A DNA stretch of 64,000 nt from Cepaea nemoralis (taxonomy: Eukaryota; Mollusca; Gastropoda; Stylommatophora; Helicidae): the NCBI GenBank assembly GCA_014155875.1, contig JACEFZ010003406.1, positions 127,501 through 191,500 of the forward strand. Reading direction: 5' to 3'. How positions within the stretch are numbered: position 1 is the first letter of the stretch; every line of letters starts with the position of its first letter. The notes under the pieces are model-generated. The model had not been told where the DNA came from. It did no database searches and saw only the letters and a list, made by a program, of their open reading frames with translations. Positions 1 through 10,040 of this stretch are shown here, piece by piece. Both the position numbers and the translations under genes were made by a program.

Positions 1-118
1 CGTGCTGCCTGTTTACAGTAGAGCTGCGTTCTTGCGCCGTTAGGCCGACACATCCCGACTTCTGCCGGCATTTGTTGACGGGTTAATCTTTCCGGGGCTG
101 GATCTGATATGGGGAAAC
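1..118. repeat. Dispersed repeat, copy 1
   Basis: The first ~115 bases closely match 28509-28620, sharing GAGCTGCGTTCTTGCGCC and the following GTTAGGCCGACACATC. No coding potential is visible. The second copy lies inside the hAT/LINE composite, so this is probably a piece of a mobile element. Family unknown. Confidence 0.6.
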
Positions 119-176
119 CTTATCTTAACCCTAACACGTAACGAGAACTAAAGAAGCTCCTTTTGAAAATGATTTG

Positions 177-395
177 TTAAACATGTACAGCCATACTGAT
201 TCCGATTCTTACCATAACGAATGTCTTCTTTCTCCCTTTGTACCCCGTTGGGGTATAAGTCTCAACCAAGTCTCTCCAAGCCCTCTTATCCTTTGCTGTC
301 TCAAGCAGCTCCGTACATGTCCTCGCCATATTATCCATTTCCTTGTCTACTTCCTTCCTGTTCTTCCCCATGTCTTTACTCCGAGTACAGATCAC
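177..395 (-). pseudogene. Possible LINE ORF2 C-terminal remnant
   Basis: A short minus-strand frame contains ARTCTELLETAKDKRAWRDL. This resembles the 'aKDRxxWRxLV' end seen at the C terminus of many RTE-like LINE ORF2 proteins, including the intact one nearby at 8324-10012, which ends with KTKDRDLWRAM. No other domain is left. It could be chance, since the match is short. Confidence 0.25.
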
Positions 396-871
396 ACGGA
401 CACATAATCAGATTACATCTGCGGAGCCATCAGTATTGGGACTTTTCGCTGGCTGTTGTAGATCAGGACGGAGCACGTATGGAACATGTCCCGGCTGCTA
501 TGATGTCGGTTCTTGACTCTGCTAAACCCAAATTAACCTATTTCTTTTGCTCTTTGAATTACAGAGAAAGGCCCAAATACACGATTCTAAGGTTTTCTCA
601 GTGTATGTCCTGTCCAGCGCTAGCGTCATTTCTTTACCTCTTGGTTCACTGGTATCTGTGTAGTTCGTAACCAACTAAGATGGGGAAACAGTGTATCTCA
701 TGATGTGTTGTTGTTGTTATTGTTGTTATTACAACTGCTTTTGTTAGTTATTTCTTTACTGTACTGATGTAGTCTCACGTTTTTATTTGCATGTATATTT
801 GTTTCTTGGGTGTGTCTATTTCTTGTGGTTAACTCAGTGCAATTTAACCTCCTTTCTCCGTTTGTTTGCAG

Positions 872-1496
872 ATCCTGACGCAACTTACACCAGCTTCTCC
901 AACCCCAACTATTGCTTCAGCCGCGTCCACCATCGCCACAGCCAGCACCACGACAGCAACGATTGCTGCAGCGTTAACGGAAACGTCAGTGGTATTTCTG
1001 TGGAGAAGCTGTCATTGTCCTCCGACTTGTTAGACACGCACGGGGGAACCTTCAGCGATTACTCTTCTTGCGAACCAACTCCCACAACTCCCGACCGCAG
1101 CCTCGTCCTCCAACGGCTTCACTCCCTCTCTGATGATGACACCGATGATGACATCGAGACGGATGGCTATGCCGAGAGCGCGGAGGGCGGGAAGGTTCCA
1201 GAAGGGAAGTCTGACAGTGATAGCGATGGCAGCAACTCTAAGGACGAACCCAGGATATACTTTGGCGTTGGCGCTCAGGAGTGCAGACGGTCGCGGGGAA
1301 TCCTGGGATACTTGGAGATGCTGGAGAAGCAAGCAATGAAGAGAGAGGCGCGGAAGGTAAACGGATCTGGCAAAAGTGATGATGATGGTGATGATAATGC
1401 CGATGATGATGATGACCAGGATGATAAGGATGAAAATGACTCGCCAAAAACTATGAATGGCGGTGACTCACCAATTATACCGCCTCGCATTGAAAA
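872..1496 (+). CDS. APBB: APBB exon: acidic N-terminal region
   Basis: The acceptor is TTTGTTTGCAG ending at 871 and the donor is GTGAGT at 1497. The frame is open for 208 codons and starts after one base of a codon held by an upstream exon. It encodes a Ser/His-rich start, then LSLSSDLLDTHGG, a stretch with SLSDDDTDDDIETDG, a basic patch near ECRRSRGILGYLEMLEKQAM, and a run of Asp (GKSDDDGDDNADDDDD). Human APBB1 also has a long Glu/Asp-rich region before its WW domain, so position and composition agree, though sequence similarity is too weak to prove it alone. The link rests on the splice phase with 11883-11985 and on gene order. The RNA-level GAT repeats could be length-variable. Confidence 0.75.
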
Positions 1497-2514
1497 GTGA
1501 GTATTCTCATGTCTGTATCGTTTGAACGGATGAAATCCACAATCCCACTATTGAATTACCTGATATTAGAGACAGTTCTTCCATTAATTCGTAAGGTCTC
1601 TTAAGTTACATATACATGTCGTGATTGGGTGAATGTCACTTTTGAGCATATAAAATGTCTTTATAGTTTAGATACGGCATAACCTACGAGGGGGAGTCAT
1701 TACATAACAGGGCATTTATTATAACGTGTCATGGAAGAATTTGGACAACGGAACTTGCTATTTCAGAACACAAAATAACTCTTTAGCAATAATCCGTGTA
1801 GGGGCCACGGATTCGAAAAGTTTGTGCATGCGAAATGGCGATTTCAAAATGGCAGTCGCACTATCGACTTGCACCATGAAAGTGTGTGTGTGGGTGGGTG
1901 GGTGAATAGGTGGGTGAGTGGGTGTGAAACCTTGTAAAATCTGCAGAATAAAGAAGGTTCTGTTATAGAGACGGTTGTTTGAGTCATGGGAGAGTGTATG
2001 AATAGATAGAAATATTTCAAAATGGAAGACAAAACATCATTGACGAACTACAAGTGGGAGACCTTTTGACCGTCATGCTGGATAAAGACATGCTTGTCTT
2101 CATCAACCTGTGACAGCAGACGCGTCCTGAGTGCATCATTACGAATCAGAGAGTAAGAGGCAGTCGATGCAGTGGAAACACGCGTTCTCCGGTTACGAAA
2201 GAGTTCAAGACGCAGGAAACCCTGGGAAAGTCATGATGGTCGTATTCTTGGATATCAAGTTTTATATATTCGTACATTTCCAGGAAAGGAGTGAAACTGA
2301 CTAGCGCTCGATACAGTGACATGCTTGTGAACAGACTGAAGACTGCCATGGGATCGAAACGCCTGTGGACTGCTGTCAAAATGAGTATTGTTGCAGAACG
2401 ACAATGGCCACCCTCATTCGGCTGCACATACAATGGATAAACTACATGCACTGAAATTGAGGTCTTGAAACATGCAACATACAATCCATTCTTGGCGTCA
2501 TCGGATTGTCATTG
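1497..2514 (+). other. APBB intron, no gene seen
   Basis: The only local structure is a GGTG-rich patch at about 1885-1925. Short open frames here have no recognisable motif. 2040-2500 has a coding-like base composition but no match I can name. Confidence 0.5.
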
Positions 2515-2989
2515 CTTTAGACCAGTGACTCTCAACCGGTCTGGGGGGAATTTTAGGGTTTCTGGGGAGGGGGGGGGGGGAATTAAGATTATTTCAAGAT
2601 CGCGTTAATACAAGAACCGATTACTTGATATTGTTTTTCCCTTCATACTTTACGGTTCTGTACGTCTCACCCTTCTAAAATTCATTTTATGAAGTAAGTA
2701 GACTGACAAATCACGTTGTATGTGGACGTCTAAACTTGTTTTAGTATATGCTATTAAATGTAGCTTTCATTAATACGTATACTATGTAGGGGCGGAAAGG
2801 GGGTGGATTTTAGGTAGGAAATACGAGGGAGGGGGGGTGGATGACGTTCCGAAAATATGGTGGGGGGGGGGGCCACGGGCCAAATTTTTAGGTAGCAAAT
2901 ACGAAAGGGGGGGGGGGGGGTGATGACGTTCTGAAAATATGGTGAAGGGGGGCACGGGTCAAAAAAGGTTGAGAACCACTGGTTTAGAC
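2515..2989. mobile_element. hAT-type MITE, family 1, copy 1
   Basis: Non-autonomous element 2523-2981 (459 bp). The ends are CAGTGACTCTCAACC and the complement of GGTTGAGAACCACTG, a terminal inverted repeat typical of hAT/Charlie-like elements. It is flanked by the 8-bp direct repeats CTTTAGAC (2515-2522) and GTTTAGAC (2982-2989), one mismatch apart. The inside has several G-runs and an internal repeat (GGGGTGGATGACGTT and relatives) and no open frame. A second copy is at 49552-49931. Confidence 0.85.
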
Positions 2990-2999
2990 CCTCGGAAGA

Positions 3000-3720
3000 T
3001 CATACCGGGATCAGAGGTTTGCAGATGATAACGAGGTACTGGAGTTGGTGCAAAATAAGTTTTAAGGCCACGCGCATCATCAAGCTAGGGGACATGTTAG
3101 CCAAGTGTGTTGCCATGGCAGTGGGGCTAGGTTTAGAAATAACACAGACACAGAACACAATTCGTGTGTGGCGCCATAAGAATGTTCTCACTGAACTGGC
3201 AGCCATAGAGGATGTAGCAAAACTCCAGGCAAACAAGGGGACTGTTGTCAAAGCCTGGTGGATACGCTTAATAAAAGCTGGACAAAAGCCGAACAGCAAA
3301 GCTGACTGCCCCGACAGCTTGCCATCCATCCTCGGAGGTGCTGAAGGCTAGGAGCTGACAGTAGACCTGCAGTGCCGTAGCAAATATCCTGAAGTCTCAG
3401 TTGCGACCAGACATTATAGAAAGTCGACTCAACAGTTAATACTAATCGAGCTGACTGTTCCGTTCGAGTCAAGAGTCGAGGGACAGCACACATATAAGTT
3501 GGAGAAAGACAGTGACATGATCGCAAGCCAGAGACAAGAAGGGTATGCCGTCCGGCTATTTGCCGTTGAGTTAGGCGCAAGAGGTCTGGTTACCACTACC
3601 GCATACAGCCTGGTGAAACAACTAGGTGTAAAGGGACTAAGCAAGAACACGGGAACTTAAACGAGCACTTAAAAGACTTGGTGAGGCAGCGGAGAAGGCC
3701 CCGGAATAGCTATGGAGTAA
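3000..3720 (+). pseudogene. Degraded retroelement ORF with PD-(D/E)XK-like C-terminal domain
   Basis: Frameshifted frames across 3019-3351 and 3361-3655 read as one eroded protein. They include RVWRHKNVLTELAAIEDVA, then QLRPDIIESR, then LILIELTVPFESRVEG and GYAVRLFAVELGARGL. The pattern RPDI...ELTVPFE...VELGxRG matches a domain I recall from many animal repeat-encoded proteins, and its spacing suits a PD-(D/E)XK nuclease core (Asp in RPD, Glu in ELT). Several frameshifts and stops show it is dead. The family assignment is from memory and motif shape only. Confidence 0.4.
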
Positions 3721-4556
3721 GCGTAATGCGGGATGCGACAAGGATTACACAATAAATGGTTCAACTTTGCCTGCAATGTGAGTCACCGTCTCTCATGAAG
3801 AACAGCCTCATTGACACAAAACCTCTCCAGAAGATTGCAATCTCACAGTAAGACTGAAACAACACCTACGGTCTCGTGCCGACCCGGGACCGATCCCACT
3901 GACCCGGGACCCATCTTTTAAATATATAAACTAAAGACTCTTTTCCACGTCCATGTAGGCGAAGGGAATGGGGTATATCGTGCTAGCTGCATATGTTTAA
4001 AGACCCATTGGTATTCAATGGATGTCAGTGTCACACCGACAGCCTTTACTTCCGAAAATATTGCGTGGTACCCTTTTTAGAATGGGGCGACATAGGAGCC
4101 CAAATCACCCAACGAATTCTTCGTGAGGATGGGGGTTCCAAAATATAACCACCGGGCAGGGAGGCAAACGTGCTAGCCACTGGATTCCGCAGCTCCGTAG
4201 CAGAGTGTCGCCGAATTTACAGATTCAGTGCCCCAAAAATTTATTTCTGGACTAATCATAAATGTATGGCTGAAAGTGGGAGGTAGGGATGCGTCATAGT
4301 TATGATTTAAAAGTTGTTAATATGGTACCAGACATGCATTATATATTAAATTAAAGGGATGTTGCATAGAGAAAACTACTGTATATACTCCCATGGCAGA
4401 TACGGGATGTCGTTTACGACGATTAATCAACCTATGACACGTAATCAGTTAATGCGCGTGCATAACTACACACGCCGACACAAGCACACACTGTTCAATT
4501 AAAATCCAACTTGACACGCGAGTGGTGTTACGTTTGACTTAGTCAGAATTGTGAAT
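3721..4556. other. APBB intron, no gene seen
   Basis: No convincing coding or RNA signal. 4100-4200 weakly resembles 61400-61510 (GCAGGxAAxxxGTTAGCCA-type sequence), so both may be old tRNA-related repeat pieces. Confidence 0.4.
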
Positions 4557-4605
4557 GTTTAGACCAGGAGTGTCCAACCTTTTCAGCAGACGGGCCAAAT
4601 TTCAG

Positions 4606-4686
<81 letters not shown>

Positions 4687-4857
4687 TTATTTTATTTTTT
4701 TTTGGGGGGGGGGGGGGGGGGGGGTTAATTAAAGTAAACAAACAAGCGTGCTACAGCCTCGACCACATCATCGCTTCCCACTCCGCGGACCGCAACATGA
4801 CGTCCGGCGGGCCGCATGCGGCCCGCTGGCCTCGTGTTGGCCACCCCTGGTTTAGAC
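4557..4857. mobile_element. hAT-type MITE, family 2, copy 1
   Basis: Element 4565-4849 (285 bp) with ends CAGGAGTGTCCAACC and the complement of GTTGGCCACCCCTG. The exact 8-bp target duplication GTTTAGAC lies at 4557-4564 and 4850-4857. Inside are an (AT)n run at about 4611-4680, a long G-run at about 4707-4724, and a GC-rich palindromic stretch around GGGCCGCATGCGGCCCG near the right end. A second copy, in the opposite orientation, is at 48575-48790. Confidence 0.9.
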
Positions 4858-4989
4858 ATTATTATTGTTTAGCGCGCCGGATCTGTTGTTAAATCAGTCG
4901 TCACATATATCGGGTTTGCTTAAAACGAGGGTTTACTGTGGTGATTAGTAATGTAGTCAGATCATCACCGCTGTTGTACATCATTGTCT

Positions 4990-5160
4990 ACATAATTGAT
5001 GCCTGCCTGTCTGCTTATCTCTCTGTCTATCTATTTGTCTGTCTGTCTGTCTGCCTCTGTCTGTCTGTACCTCCAACGTTTGTCTGCGTGTTTGCCTGCC
5101 TGCCTTCCTGCCTGCAAGCTTGTCAGCTTGTCTGTCTATATAGTTATAGACTTACCAATA
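4990..5160. repeat. CTGT/CTGC-rich imperfect microsatellite
   Basis: Imperfect tetranucleotide repeats such as CTGTCTGTCTGTCTGCC and CTGCCTGCCTTCCTGCCTGC. Open frames here are products of the repeat. Confidence 0.8.
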
Positions 5161-5274
5161 GCTAACATATACATTCCTACCTGTGTGTCTGCCTTTCTGA
5201 TAACTTATCTACCTACCAAGCTCCAACATGTTTGTCTGTCTGCCTGACACTGCCTCTTTTACTTTGAGTGTGTT

Positions 5275-5741
5275 CGTGCATCCATCCATCCACCCATCCA
5301 CCCAACCACCCATTCATTCATCCATCCATCCAGCCACCCAACCACCCATCCATCCATCCATCCATCCACCCCCATCCATCAATCCCAAAAATCCACTCAC
5401 CTACCCACTCATCCATCCACCCAGCCATCCATCCGTCCATCCATCCACCCAACCAACCATCCATCCGTCCATCCATCCAGCCATCCGTCCATCCATCCAC
5501 CCACCCATCCATCAATCCACCCACCCATCCACCCACTCATCCATCCATCCACCCACTCATCCATCCATCCACCCAGCCATCCATCCATCCACCCAGCCAC
5601 CCATCCATCCACACACCCGTCCATCCATCCATCCATCCGTCCATCCATCCATCCGTCCATCCATCTATCCATTCACCCATCCTCCATCCATCCATCCATC
5701 CACCCACCCACCCGTCCGTCCATCCATCCATCCATCCATCT

Positions 5742-5772
<31 letters not shown>

Positions 5773-5815
5773 TATCCATCCATCCATCTATCCATCCATC
5801 CATCCATCAAAATCA
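5275..5815. repeat. (CATC)n imperfect microsatellite, ~540 bp
   Basis: A long array of CATC/CACC/CATT units on the + strand. Frames on both strands stay open for up to 264 codons, giving His-Pro-Ser-Ile repeats on + and Met-Asp-Gly-Trp repeats on -. This is expected from a 4-bp unit, which gives a 12-bp coding period, and is not evidence of a gene. Confidence 0.95.
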
Positions 5816-5849
5816 CCTTTTTCTTACAGCCCAGGCCGTGTCACGTTGG

Positions 5850-6590
5850 TAATGTCTTTCTACAGCTTTCTGTTTCGTGTACTGTCAATCATTTCTGATA
5901 CAGATGGTCTACCATGCCATGATAGCAAACTATCATCTGTTCTCTCTGTGCTCCCATGCCCCTCTTGCCGTGCAACTGTCCGTTGTCGCGGCGTACTTGA
6001 GTTTCTCCTTATTGTCATCTAAAGAATGCGGATTGTCCTTCTGTGATGTGAGTATCCAATTCTCTGTGTGAGTTAACTTATTTCAAGGTGTCTTTGCCAT
6101 GCATAGTATCTATTCATACTGTTTTCTTTATTTTTTTCATTAACCACAACTCTGTAGCTTCCACACGTTTGCTCAACAATCCTCTGGCGGTCTATGATTC
6201 ACTTGAGCACATCGCCATTGTTTCTGTATAACTCTTAAGAACTCTATTACCTCATTTGATCAAGATAAATCACGTAGAATATTGATCACATTGTGAAATA
6301 TAGCTTCTTCCACAGTTTAATTTCTTTAATACATTTTCTATCTGTTATCAGGTTGCTAAAATGCTTCATTACATAGACTTACTTTAGTTAGACCCATTTA
6401 CGTTGATTTTGTTTTCTGAAAGACATGTCTTTCTCTTTGTTATTACCATTACTTCTGGTTTGTCTGCTGTTGAGACTACGACCTTTATTATGACCTTTTG
6501 TTCGAAATATTTCATGAAACTTCATTTCAATCGCACTAGTATCGTCAGCATATCGCAGGTGTTTTACGTTATACCCACTACCTGATATTC
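5850..6590 (-). pseudogene. Eroded LINE reverse-transcriptase fragment
   Basis: On the minus strand, near 6590-6520, the translation reads SGYNVKHLRYADDTSAIE. This contains the RT catalytic motif YADD in the usual context (NIxxxRYADDTxL). Lower-coordinate sequence continues as a degraded ORF2 C-terminal part with many stops. The style matches the RTE-like LINE at 8316-11548 (NINNIRYADDTVLV), so it is probably a relative. Confidence 0.5.
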
Positions 6591-6595
6591 CTGAC

Positions 6596-6862
6596 AGGAG
6601 GTTAGCACGGCCGGGTGGATAAAGCGCTCGTGCCTAAACACCCGGTGTGCTGATGCCGAGGTAGCGGGTTCAACCCCTACATTGGTCAGTTGGACCAAAA
6701 TGTTGACTTCTGGTCATTGACTTGGGGACGTAAATTACAAGTACCTGTGAGTATGTTCGCCTGATGGCGAGGGACAAGCTAATTGACACACAACAATCAT
6801 ACCAGTACACTAGAAGTAGTAGCTTGAGTTCAAAATCAGCGAACGGGAACATATTCTATTCC
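6596..6862 (+). mobile_element. tRNA-derived SINE, class-II-like head
   Basis: The head GCACGGCCGGGTGGATAAAG leads to a B-box-like GGGTTCAACCCC and a body with GACGTAAATTACAAGTACCT, CGCCTGATGGCGAGGGAC and CTTGAGTTCAAA. The same body occurs at 24125, 34608, 53041 and, with a different head, at 15460-15680. The long gap between anticodon-like and B-box-like parts suggests a class II (Leu/Ser-like) tRNA origin, which is inference. Confidence 0.75.
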
Positions 6863-6881
6863 TGGCATATCTTGTATGGAT

Positions 6882-7150
6882 ACCATATTTTTTTTTCGCA
6901 TATCCTTTACAGGGCATCGCTGTCAACATCAGCATCTTTTAGCTGATTGTTGATTTCTTTTCAAGATTACGCTCAGTAGTTTGCCATTGCTTTCTGAGCG
7001 ACTGGCTCAAATACCCCGTAAGTTACCGACGCGGAGAGAACCGCTACCAATTCTCGCGCAACGTCACGTTACCTACGAGAGTATTCGAGATTACGGAGAA
7101 AGTCGTGTAACCTCTAGACCAGAGAGACCGGTATACCATTACTATTGCAT
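6882..7150 (-). mobile_element. SINE with 'CAGAAAGCAATGGCAAACTAC' body, minus orientation
   Basis: Read on the minus strand, the element ends in an A-rich tail (T-run at 6890-6897). It contains the complement of TAGTTTGCCATTGCTTTCTG and of CATATCCTTTACAGGGCAT. The same body recurs at 33540-33798, 50590-50803, 57611-57885 and 60300-60545, so this is an abundant family. Confidence 0.75.
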
Positions 7151-7565
7151 TGTTAAAATTGAACAAGGAGTACAAGGGAATTAGCGGGCTGACAAGCTCG
7201 CAGTAAGGCTACTGTGGAGGGCGGAAGCGCCATGGACTAGGCTGACATTCTGAATGCTCTACGAGAAGTAAAAGACTTTTGCGAGATTCAAGTGATGACT
7301 GTGAATCTACAACCATGGTCAGACTGCGAGAACAGCAAATTAAAAGAGGTGTGGCCAAACAAGAACACTACGCAAGAAATCAAAGAAGATTGATAAACCA
7401 ACACAGTAATGGTGTCGTTAGCCGCTAATCGCTGCGGGATTTGCTGAGGAGGGGATCCGAGCACTTACGGACTGAATGGTTCGATGTGTAATGAGGATGA
7501 TCTGTCGACTGACTGACTGACTGACTGACTGACTGACTAACTATCTATCTAACTAACTAACTAAC

Positions 7566-7654
<89 letters not shown>

Positions 7655-7662
7655 GTTAAAAT
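7151..7662 (+). mobile_element. I-like LINE, strongly 5'-truncated copy
   Basis: About 7165-7500 matches the 3' end of the LINE at 41868-45055, including the end of RNase H (GCGGGCTGACAAGCTCGCAG) and the final coding part before GAGGATGATCTGTCGACT. Several stops and indels are present. The tail is (CTGA)n then (CTAA)n, 7506-7653. Flanking direct repeats TGTTAAAAT lie at 7151-7159 and 7654-7662. Confidence 0.85.
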
Positions 7663-7739
7663 GTAACAGATTGCCTGATAGTACACAACGCTAACACCTT
7701 GAATAATATGTTGACAAATTCTTAAGGGGTTATCAGTTG

Positions 7740-8240
7740 TCATGACGGCTTGTTGTTCGACACCATCATGTGCCGCGTCGATAAACGTAGATAAGCGTCA
7801 TGTTTCGCCATCTCTCACGATCACCACAGTGGGGGTTCAGCTCCGTTTTTTTGTCTCGATTATGCCATGTGGCCAAGTCATCTAGATATTTATCTTTCTG
7901 CCGTCCCCTTGTTCTTTTCCTCTCACTCAGTCTTGCCAGTTGTCACCAAGTTCTCCATTCTATTTCTTCTCATAACGTATCCCAGAAATGTTCACTGTCT
8001 ACGTCTAATTTCTTTAATCAGGTTACGGTGCCCCAAAAATGTTGACCGAGTCTAATTTCTCTAATCAGTGTACGGTTTTCATATGTTTCTGGTAGGAATA
8101 GCTCATTGGTTTATGTCATGTGTTACCAAGCTGTTGAAGCATTCCACAGACATCTTTTTCTGTATTCCTTTGCCTCACTTACTTCGCATTTTCCCACCTG
8201 AGGCTAATTGTATTATTCTCCACGTCTTCAGCTGGTATGC
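7740..8240 (-). pseudogene. RTE-like LINE C-terminal fragment
   Basis: The minus-strand translation around 8000-7800 gives pieces such as ELGDNWQD, KEQGDGRKI, TWPHGIIETK and EMAKHDA. These match, with frameshifts, the frame at 40970-41210 (GREQGEGRE, HVVWSRQEH, SSEMAKHDR). It is the conserved C-terminal tail of the same LINE family. Not functional. Confidence 0.5.
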
Positions 8241-8315
8241 CCCAAACTGATGCCTTGAAGAGATTAGAACAAGAATCATCATGGCGAAGGTAGCATTTTG
8301 CAAGATGAAAAACAT
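8240..8315 (+). pseudogene. Older LINE ORF2, left fragment
   Basis: The + frame reads EEIRTRIIMAKVAFCKMKN. It aligns with EIRSRIGQAKAAFHKMKS in the ORF2 of the minus-strand LINE next door. The frame resumes at 11549 as KNILTNKKMSSATGKGVLN. The two pieces were one ORF2 before the 8316-11548 element inserted. The duplicated target GAAAAACAT is at 8307-8315 and 11549-11557. Confidence 0.75.
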
Positions 8316-8323
8316 CATCATCA

Positions 8324-10012
8324 TCAAGTGCCGTGCCGGCTGGCGTAGGCGTTCATGGCTCTCCATAGATCTCGGTCTTTGGTTTTCTGGATCAACTCTG
8401 CTGCTGATATTCCTCCATGCCACCGTCTCAATCCATCCAGCATCACTTCTCTTGGTCTACCTCTGCCTCTCTTCCCCTCGATCTTTCCAGTTGTTACGAT
8501 GTTCTCCAATGCCTCTCTTCTCATCACATGACCGAGGAAAGCTGTTTGTCTCTGTCTTATTGTTGTATATAATGTTCTAGTTTCATTAGCCTGTTTCAGG
8601 CAGTCGTCGTTAGTTACTCTGGCAGTCCAAGGAATTCGCAACATTCGTCTCAGGAACCACATCTCTGTTGCTTCTAATTTCTTCTTAATTTGTTCATTTA
8701 CATTCCAAGATTCACTGCCATACAGCAAAACTGGTTCTACATAGCATTTCAGCACTCTCTTTCTTACATTCAGTGACAGTGACTTATTGCATAAGATACT
8801 CTTCATTTTATGAAATGCGGCTTTTGCCTGCCCTATTCTGCTCCTAATCTCTGTTGTACATCTTCCATCTGATGTTATAAATGCCCCTAGGTATCTAAAA
8901 TTATCAACTTGGTTAAGGATTTTCCCTTCTATTTCTATGTCACATTTTGGTGTCACCATTTTCTTTGATATTACCATTGTTACTGTTTTCTTGATATTCA
9001 AGTTGAGTCCTTTCCTTGCACTCTCTGTTACTACAACGTCTAATAATTGTTGTAGGTCTGTTGAATTATCCGCCACCAATACTGTGTCATCTGCATAGCG
9101 TATATTATTTATATTATAACCTCCAACTAGTATTCCTGGCATCTCTTTGATCTCTCTCATTATTACTTCGCTATACAGGGAGAAAAGATCTGGTGACAAG
9201 ACACACCCTTGTCGTACTCCTAGCTTTATCTGTTCGTAACTACCCTCTTTATTTCCCATTTTAATTGCTGCTACTTGGTTCCAGTAAATATTCTTTATTA
9301 TTCTTAAATCGTTTCCATCAGTGTTGATATCTTCCAACATTTTAATCAGTTCATCATGTTTTACTTTATCAAATGCCTTAGTATAATCTATGAAGCACAA
9401 ATATATGTCCCTCTGTTTCTCTATTGACCTTTCTATTAGTGTCCGCAATGTATAAATTGCATTGTTTGTGCCCTTTCCTTCCACAAATCCATACTGTTCT
9501 TCACTAATTTCCATTTTTATTTTATTTTTGGTTCTTCTCATTATGATTCTGAGTAGAAGCTTAGTGATATGGTTTATAAGGTTAATTGTACGAAAATCTT
9601 CACAATCAATTGCTCCTGGTCTTTTTGGTATAGCTATAAATACAGATTTCAGCATATCACTGGGTAAATATCCACTGCTGTAAATATCATTCAACATTTT
9701 GGTTAATATATCTACTCCAAATTCTCCCAATACTTCTAATTCTTCTATTGTGATTTCATCTGGCCCAGCTGTTTTTCCTTTCTTCATACGTTTCATAGCG
9801 TCAGCGACTTCTTCTTTCAGAATAGGTGGACCTTCTAAGTTACTATCTTCTGTTAATTCTCCCCTTTCTCCTTCATATAATTCTCTTATATACTCATTCC
9901 ACCTCTTCATTATAGCATCTTCCTCTAATATTATCTTTCCTGTTTTTGATTTCAAACACCCTGTATTTATTCTTATTTTTTTTCCTGTAAGCTCACTGAT
10001 TTGTCTGTGCAT
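8324..10012 (-). CDS. LINE ORF2, reverse transcriptase part (RTE-like)
   Basis: 562 codons open. It includes the RT landmarks PDEITIEELEV (upstream domain), FRTINLINHITKLLLRI, YGFVEGKGTNNAI, CFIDYTKAFDKVKHDEL with the first catalytic Asp, LGVRQGCVLSPDLFSLY, and NIRYADDTVLVAD with the YADD catalytic pair. The C terminus has YLGAFITSDGRCTTEIRSRI, a Trp-rich stretch and EGKRGRGRPREVML, which is typical of RTE-like ORF2. The enzyme copies element RNA at a nicked target. It is separated from the endonuclease part by frameshifts. Many animal genomes annotate such proteins misleadingly as 'craniofacial development protein 2-like'. Confidence 0.9.
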   Translation of the reverse strand: MHRQISELTGKKIRINTGCLKSKTGKIILEEDAIMKRWNEYIRELYEGERGELTEDSNLEGPPILKEEVADAMKRMKKGKTAGPDEITIEELEVLGEFGVDILTKMLNDIYSSGYLPSDMLKSVFIAIPKRPGAIDCEDFRTINLINHITKLLLRIIMRRTKNKIKMEISEEQYGFVEGKGTNNAIYTLRTLIERSIEKQRDIYLCFIDYTKAFDKVKHDELIKMLEDINTDGNDLRIIKNIYWNQVAAIKMGNKEGSYEQIKLGVRQGCVLSPDLFSLYSEVIMREIKEMPGILVGGYNINNIRYADDTVLVADNSTDLQQLLDVVVTESARKGLNLNIKKTVTMVISKKMVTPKCDIEIEGKILNQVDNFRYLGAFITSDGRCTTEIRSRIGQAKAAFHKMKSILCNKSLSLNVRKRVLKCYVEPVLLYGSESWNVNEQIKKKLEATEMWFLRRMLRIPWTARVTNDDCLKQANETRTLYTTIRQRQTAFLGHVMRREALENIVTTGKIEGKRGRGRPREVMLDGLRRWHGGISAAELIQKTKDRDLWRAMNAYASRHGT

Positions 10013-10040
10013 ATTTTTTGTATCTTTAATGGAATTTAAT

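Noticed and set aside
221..670. 149-codon + frame upstream of the acidic APBB exon as a possible first exon
   Set aside because: Overlaps a likely antisense LINE remnant, has no donor that fits the phase required at 872, and shows no Fe65 similarity.
5228..6022. 264-codon + frame (His/Pro/Ser/Ile repeats) and matching minus frames (Met-Asp-Gly-Trp repeats)
   Set aside because: Produced by the CATC microsatellite; several overlapping frames on both strands are equally open.
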